From Maricaulis sp048269565 (GTDB lineage: Bacteria; Pseudomonadota; Alphaproteobacteria; Caulobacterales; Maricaulaceae): DNA of 64,000 nt. Below are positions 60,571-64,000 of the stretch, in pieces. Under the pieces are notes generated by a model. It searched no databases, was not told where the DNA came from, and saw nothing but the letters and a program-made list of their open reading frames with translations. A program made the translations under genes and the position numbers. The stretch spans positions 186,001-250,000 of the forward strand of contig NZ_JBLXIK010000001.1 of NCBI RefSeq assembly GCF_048269565.1. Reading direction: 5' to 3'. Each line of letters opens with the position of its first letter. Position 1 is the first letter of the stretch.

Positions 60571-60605
60571 CGTCATCCCGCCCCCCGCGCAGGGTCGGGA
60601 TGACG
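60571..60605. repeat. Small palindrome
   Basis: CGTCATCCCG (60571-60580) and CGGGATGACG (60596-60605) form a perfect 10-bp inverted repeat. The sequence resembles dispersed palindromes seen in many alphaproteobacteria. Confidence 0.7.
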
Positions 60606-60632
60606 AAAATTGAGCCAACTTATCCCGGTGCA

Positions 60633-60712
60633 GAGGGACGTGTACCTCTGGTACGCGTCCCACGGGAAAAGTGAGTCCTCCCCGGGACAGGCACCGGAGG
60701 TACCAGTCCCTC
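60633..60712. repeat. Hairpin and matching inverted copy
   Basis: GGGACGTGTACC and GGTACGCGTCCC (60635-60661) pair except for one T/G position. A third segment at 60697-60712 is a near-exact inverted copy (14 of 16 bases) of 60633-60648. No gene is seen here. Confidence 0.6.
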
Positions 60713-60752
60713 GACATCGCCCGTCTATCCCCGCCTTTGGCCCGCTAATCTC

Positions 60753-60868
60753 CGTCACCCTGACGAAGGTCAGGGCCCAGTTCATGAGGCGGCAACGGCC
60801 TGGAATATGGTGCTTATTTCTATCTGCGTCGGGTTTGAAACTGGGTCCGGACCTTCGTCCGGATGACG
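60753..60868. repeat. 116-bp inverted-repeat element
   Basis: Both ends are near-mirror copies: the left arm begins CGTCACCCTGACGAAGGTCA, and the right arm read backwards begins CGTCATCCGGACGAAGGTCC. Each arm also folds on itself (CCCTGAC/GTCAGGG; CCGGAC/GTCCGG). No coding frame is supported. It fits a small non-autonomous repeat element. Confidence 0.75.
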
Positions 60869-61020
60869 ATTCTTTGGCGATGTTATCCCCACCCCCTCCA
60901 GCTGCGCGTATGCTTGCAGCGTTCCGGTTGCACGGGAGGCGTGAGCTCAGTCACTGGCGGCGATCGGGAGCGTGGAGCTCGTCCGGGCGGAGGTTTGACA
61001 ACCCGAGCCCCGGCGTGGCC

Positions 61021-61230
61021 ACCGGAGAGGAAAGGCGGCACAAAGCTCGACCGCACAGTCCACTCCGGTTTCGAGACGGGGGCCGTAAGGCGTCCGAGCA
61101 AATCTCCACGTGCGGGACGTCACGGATGTCTCACTTAACTATTGCGCTAAACGGCATTCGCCGCGTCCCGCACACCTCCCAAACGGGGGGAACCACTCAA
61201 ACCTCCAGCGGCTCGCCGCGTGGAGATTTT
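61021..61230. other. Candidate structured RNA or complex inverted repeat
   Basis: The gap between the SOUL gene and the J-domain gene (60467-61305) has no supportable gene. At 61021-61079 ACCGGAG pairs with CTCCGGT. At 61100-61230 an 11-bp stem (AAATCTCCACG with CGTGGAGATTT) encloses four smaller stems: TGCGGGACG/CGTCCCGCA, CGGC/GCCG, CCTCCC/GGGGGG and GCGG/CCGC. This is a multi-branched layout. The strand is not known and no terminator is evident. It does not fit tmRNA, RNase P RNA or SRP RNA by motif. Confidence 0.4.
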
Positions 61231-61305
61231 CGTGCAGGGGCTGTTGGCGTCCGGGAAAGGGGAGTTTTGATGAGGGCAGCTATCGCAGGCCATCGGCGCG
61301 AAGGC

Positions 61306-61920
61306 TCACGCCATCCCCACACCCTTGAGGATCTGGTACGAGGCGATCACGCGGCCGAGCTGTTCCTCGCTCGAGCGGTCGCCGCCATTGGCGTCGGGGT
61401 GGAAGCGTTTGACGAGTTCGGCATAGCGGCGGCGGACCGTCGACGGGTCGACATCGGGCTTGAGGCCCATGGTTTCCAGGGCCTTCGATTGCAGCCGGCC
61501 CATGGTCTTCTCGCGCGGGCCGTCCTCATGCGCCTTGGTGTTGTCGCCGAATGTGCCCATCGGGTCGGAGAAGCCGTCGGCGAAATCGCGGCTGGCGCGC
61601 TGGGCCTTGTGGCGCGAGCTGGTCGAATTGCGCCAGCCCCAGGTCGGGCGATGGCCATAGGCGGAGGATTCGCGATAGGCCTGCGCCGCGCTCTCGCTCA
61701 TGCCTTCGAAGAAATTCCACGACTTGTTGTATTCCGAGGCATGGCTCTGGCAGAACCAGTAGAATTCGCTCAGCTGGTCGCTCGATTTCGGCGCCCGGCT
61801 ATTGCCATGGCTGCGGCAACCGGGCCATTCACACACACGCTCTTCGGCCGAAGGCTTGTCCTTGGGCGGCTTGATGCGGATGTCTTTGAACCGCGGTGTA
61901 TATTCGAAGGCGTCGGTCAT
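61306..61920 (-). CDS. J-domain protein with N-terminal Cys motif
   Basis: 204 residues from the ATG at 61920; a TTG further upstream is less likely. The J domain is at the C-terminus (about 145-204) with the invariant HPD in RFHPDANGG, which stimulates DnaK. The N-terminal part has CEWPGC and FCQSH, a possible zinc site, and a Trp-rich segment. This family is common in alphaproteobacteria, is usually found divergent to a BolA gene as here, and is distinct from DnaJ. Role unknown. Confidence 0.9.
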   Translation of the reverse strand: MTDAFEYTPRFKDIRIKPPKDKPSAEERVCEWPGCRSHGNSRAPKSSDQLSEFYWFCQSHASEYNKSWNFFEGMSESAAQAYRESSAYGHRPTWGWRNSTSSRHKAQRASRDFADGFSDPMGTFGDNTKAHEDGPREKTMGRLQSKALETMGLKPDVDPSTVRRRYAELVKRFHPDANGGDRSSEEQLGRVIASYQILKGVGMA

Positions 61921-61986
61921 AGCGTCCAATTATGGTCATGCGCAGGTAAAGCGGCAATGAAACGGGTGCCAAAAAAGGTGAAATTA

Positions 61987-62256
61987 ATGATGACTGTCAG
62001 AGAGACGATCGAAACCCGCCTGCGCGAGGCGCTGGCACCGGAACTATTGCATGTCAGCGATGACAGTCATTTGCACGCGGGACATGCAGGTGCGCGGCCG
62101 GGCGGTGAGAGCCATTTCACGGTCGATATCGTGTCCGGCCGGTTTGCGGGGCTGAGCCGCATCGACCGTCACCGCCTGGTCAATGCGGCGCTGGCCGGGG
62201 AGCTGGCCGGGCCGATCCACGCGCTGGTGATCAAGGCGCGGGCGCCCGGCGAATAG
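61987..62256 (+). CDS. bolA: BolA family protein
   Basis: 89 residues from the ATG at 61987, with AAGGTG six bases upstream; 61990 is equally possible. The BolA fold is clear: RETIETRLREALAP, the segment SDDSHLHAGHAG with cluster-ligand His residues, then GESHFTVDIVSGRFAG and RHRLVNAALAGEL. BolA proteins work with monothiol glutaredoxins in Fe-S and iron regulation. It is divergent from the J-domain gene, with a 66-bp gap between them. Confidence 0.93.
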   Translation: MMTVRETIETRLREALAPELLHVSDDSHLHAGHAGARPGGESHFTVDIVSGRFAGLSRIDRHRLVNAALAGELAGPIHALVIKARAPGE

Positions 62257-62339
62257 TTCATTCGATTTCGCCGCGGCGGTGGTCCAATCGCCCCGGCGCT
62301 GCGTAGACCCATGGTCGACCCTGCTGCCCTGGAGCCCCC

Positions 62340-63074
62340 ATGCCGAAATCTCTCGCCTCGCTTTGCCTGGTCCCGCTCATCGCCGCCACCATGGCGGGCT
62401 GTGCGGCCAACGGGCTGCAACAGGCCAGTACGCTGAGCGATTATCAGAACATGCAGCCGGCCGAGCGGCGTCTGCTGCAGGTGCGCGAATGGGCCGATCC
62501 GCAGGCGATGCGTTCGGTTGAGGCCATCTATATCGAACAGGCCGGTGTGGTGCCGGGCGTGGTCGAAAACAGCGGCGTTGCTCCGGAACGCTTCAATCGC
62601 GTTGTCGGCAAGCTGACCCAGACCGTCTGCCGCCGCCTGGCGCGGGGCGGGTTCGAGATCACCGCGGACCCGGCGCTGGCGAGCCACCAGGTGCGGCTGA
62701 ACATCACCGGGTTCGAAACCACCAATCGGGTCAGCGCCGGCGCCTCGCGGCTGATCGGTTTCGCCATTCCCGGCCCGCTCAGCCCGCGTATCCCGATCGG
62801 TATCGGCGCCCTGGCGGTCGAGGGCGAAATGCTTGATGGCGACAATCGCCAGGTTGCGGCGCTGGAATGGTCCTCGCGCAATCACCTCGCCTCGAGCGGC
62901 GGCTTTTCCGAGATCGGCGACGGCTATGCCCTGGCCCAGGTGTTCGCTGACAGTTTCGGCGACCTCATCGTCGAGGCCCGCAACACCGTCAGCGAGACCC
63001 GCCAGTCGACAGAGCGCGGCGTGTGCAATGACATGTTCGATGCCGCGACTGAGGCGGGTGGTCCGGCCGACTGA
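62340..63074 (+). CDS. DUF3313 family lipoprotein
   Basis: 244 residues. The lipobox is TMAGC (Cys around residue 21), so it is a predicted outer-membrane or periplasmic lipoprotein. The mature part follows the DUF3313 pattern: LSDYQNMQPAERRLLQV at the start, SVEAIYIEQAGV, then ITGFETTNRVSAG and a Gly/Pro-rich IPIGIGALAVEGE. The function of this family is not established. It is convergent with the CNNM/CorC-type gene, eight bases from its end. Confidence 0.8.
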   Translation: MPKSLASLCLVPLIAATMAGCAANGLQQASTLSDYQNMQPAERRLLQVREWADPQAMRSVEAIYIEQAGVVPGVVENSGVAPERFNRVVGKLTQTVCRRLARGGFEITADPALASHQVRLNITGFETTNRVSAGASRLIGFAIPGPLSPRIPIGIGALAVEGEMLDGDNRQVAALEWSSRNHLASSGGFSEIGDGYALAQVFADSFGDLIVEARNTVSETRQSTERGVCNDMFDAATEAGGPAD

Positions 63075-63081
63075 CGTGATG

Positions 63082-64000
63082 TCAGTCGGGGCTGGCGCTG
63101 ACGCGGAGCTGGGTGATCTGGTTGCGGCGGCGTTCGACGACTTCAAAGCGCACGCCATGGAACTGGAAGACCTGGCCGCGCTCGGGAATGGTCTGGGCCT
63201 CGTGAATCACCAGGCCTGCCAGCGTCACGGCTTCCTCGTCGGGCAATTGCCAGTCGAGTGCCCGGTTGAGATCGCGGATCGGCACCACACCGTCGACCAG
63301 CCAGATCCCCTCCGCCTCGGGCCGGATGCCCTCGACGGTGATGTCGTGCTCGTCCTCGATCGCGCCGACGATTTCCTCGAGGATATCCTCGAGCGTCACC
63401 AGACCCATCAGCGCACCATACTCGTCGACGACGAGGGCGAAATGCTCGCGCTTTTCACGGAAGGCATTGAGCTGGTCGAGCACTTCGGTGGTCTCCGGCA
63501 CGAACCAGGGCTCGCGCAGGATCGCCTTGATATCGATCGTCGACGGGTCGCCATCATTATCGTGCATGGCCCGGGCCAGATCGCGGGCATGCAGCACGCC
63601 GACGATATTGTCGGGATCGCCCTGGTAGAGCGGCAGACGCGTATGCGGGCTGTGCAGGGCGTCCTGGGCGATTTCCGACGCCGGAAGCTCGATATCGATC
63701 ATGTGGATGGACTTGCGATGCACCATGATGTCGTCAACGGTCAGGTCGCGCAGATCGAGCACGCCGCCGAGCATGTCGCGGTCATTTTTGACCACGCCGC
63801 CTTCCTCGTGATGCAGCGCGATGGTGCCGCGCAATTCGTCATGGGCCGACAGGACCGGGCCTTCAACGGTGGCGCCGAACAGGCGCAGCACGCCGCGCAC
63901 GATCGCCTGCACCGCGCCGACGATCGGTGCGAAGACGCGCACGATGACCAGCACCGGGCGCGACACGGCCAGGGCGAAACGCTCGGGATTGGACAGGGCA
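63082..64000 (-). CDS. CNNM/CorC-type membrane protein with CBS domains (partial)
   Basis: The gene continues past the window edge: the frame is open upstream of the GTG at 63966, with residues LSNPERFALAVSRPVL, typical of the CNNM (DUF21) membrane domain. The visible part holds the end of the CNNM domain, two CBS domains (from DIMVHRKSIHMIDIE to about LEDILEEIVG) and a C-terminal CorC_HlyC domain (from WLVDGVVPIRDLNRAL). This is the CorC/HlyC/TlyC family, linked to Mg2+/Co2+ efflux. The N-terminus is missing. Confidence 0.9.
   Translation of the reverse strand, partial: ALSNPERFALAVSRPVLVIVRVFAPIVGAVQAIVRGVLRLFGATVEGPVLSAHDELRGTIALHHEEGGVVKNDRDMLGGVLDLRDLTVDDIMVHRKSIHMIDIELPASEIAQDALHSPHTRLPLYQGDPDNIVGVLHARDLARAMHDNDGDPSTIDIKAILREPWFVPETTEVLDQLNAFREKREHFALVVDEYGALMGLVTLEDILEEIVGAIEDEHDITVEGIRPEAEGIWLVDGVVPIRDLNRALDWQLPDEEAVTLAGLVIHEAQTIPERGQVFQFHGVRFEVVERRRNQITQLRVSASPD

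Noticed and set aside
60633..60663. Terminator of the SOUL gene
   Set aside because: It lies upstream of the SOUL gene on its strand, not downstream, and has no T-run.
60883..61101. 72-codon minus-strand frame
   Set aside because: Low-complexity Arg/Pro-rich translation, no Shine-Dalgarno, within a region of inverted repeats.
60870..61260. tmRNA, RNase P RNA or SRP RNA
   Set aside because: No tag-coding sequence, no GAGGAAAGTCC-type core, and no GGAAGGAAGCAGCC loop are present on either strand.

Overview
This is a 64 kb piece of a chromosome with high G+C content and very dense coding. The gene content points to an alphaproteobacterium of the stalked/prosthecate marine group (Maricaulis/Hyphomonas/Caulobacter-like). 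Supporting features are a phasin for polyhydroxyalkanoate granules, an RNase E with a long acidic insert in its S1 domain, a bactofilin paired with an M23 peptidase, an iscR-desulfurase-sufBCDS-sufT-sufA cluster, divergent J-domain/BolA genes, and a D-Ala-D-Ala carboxypeptidase carrying a SPOR domain. The genus is inferred from gene content only. I found no tRNA, rRNA, CRISPR array, transposase or phage gene. Almost everything looks like core genome.

Layout. 0-8.4 kb: on the minus strand, a transporter, a topA-rnr-NUDIX operon with overlapping genes, and a periplasmic carboxypeptidase. 8.4-12.2 kb: a phasin with its own promoter and terminator, a four-copy tandem repeat, then clpS-clpA. 12.2-19.8 kb: a membrane-bound AraC regulator divergent from a DUF2306 membrane protein, a 991-residue repeat (solenoid) membrane protein, recQ and a HIT hydrolase. 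19.8-23.8 kb: a PIN toxin with an unusual antitoxin behind a palindromic promoter, then an M48 peptidase/FemAB-like/DUF2007 operon. 23.9-32.1 kb: rne, then divergently the cell-wall genes (amidase, PBP1A) and prfB, whose programmed frameshift is readable in the sequence. 32.2-42.2 kb: bactofilin with M23 peptidase, Bcp with a DUF455 protein, a giant AsmA/YhdP-like protein, tyrS/anmK and an alpha/beta hydrolase.

42.4-51.5 kb is an Fe-S assembly operon: iscR, a class I desulfurase, sufB, two paralogous lipoprotein genes of unknown function, sufC, sufD, sufS, sufT, sufA and a GST-like gene. IscR probably senses Fe-S status and controls the operon. The desulfurases supply sulfur, SufBCD is the scaffold, and SufA/SufT act in delivery. 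The lipoprotein pair inside the operon is the least expected feature of the window.

51.5-64 kb: a diguanylate cyclase, a DEAD-box helicase, an amidohydrolase pair in which one member has lost its metal-binding HxH, an RNA methyltransferase, a minimal mercury-type locus (MerR, MerT-like, Cys-rich GDCCVxC protein) with a textbook MerR operator, a SOUL haem-binding protein, a gene-poor 840-bp stretch rich in inverted repeats and possible RNA structure, J-domain and BolA genes, a DUF3313 lipoprotein, and a CNNM/CorC-type protein cut by the window edge.
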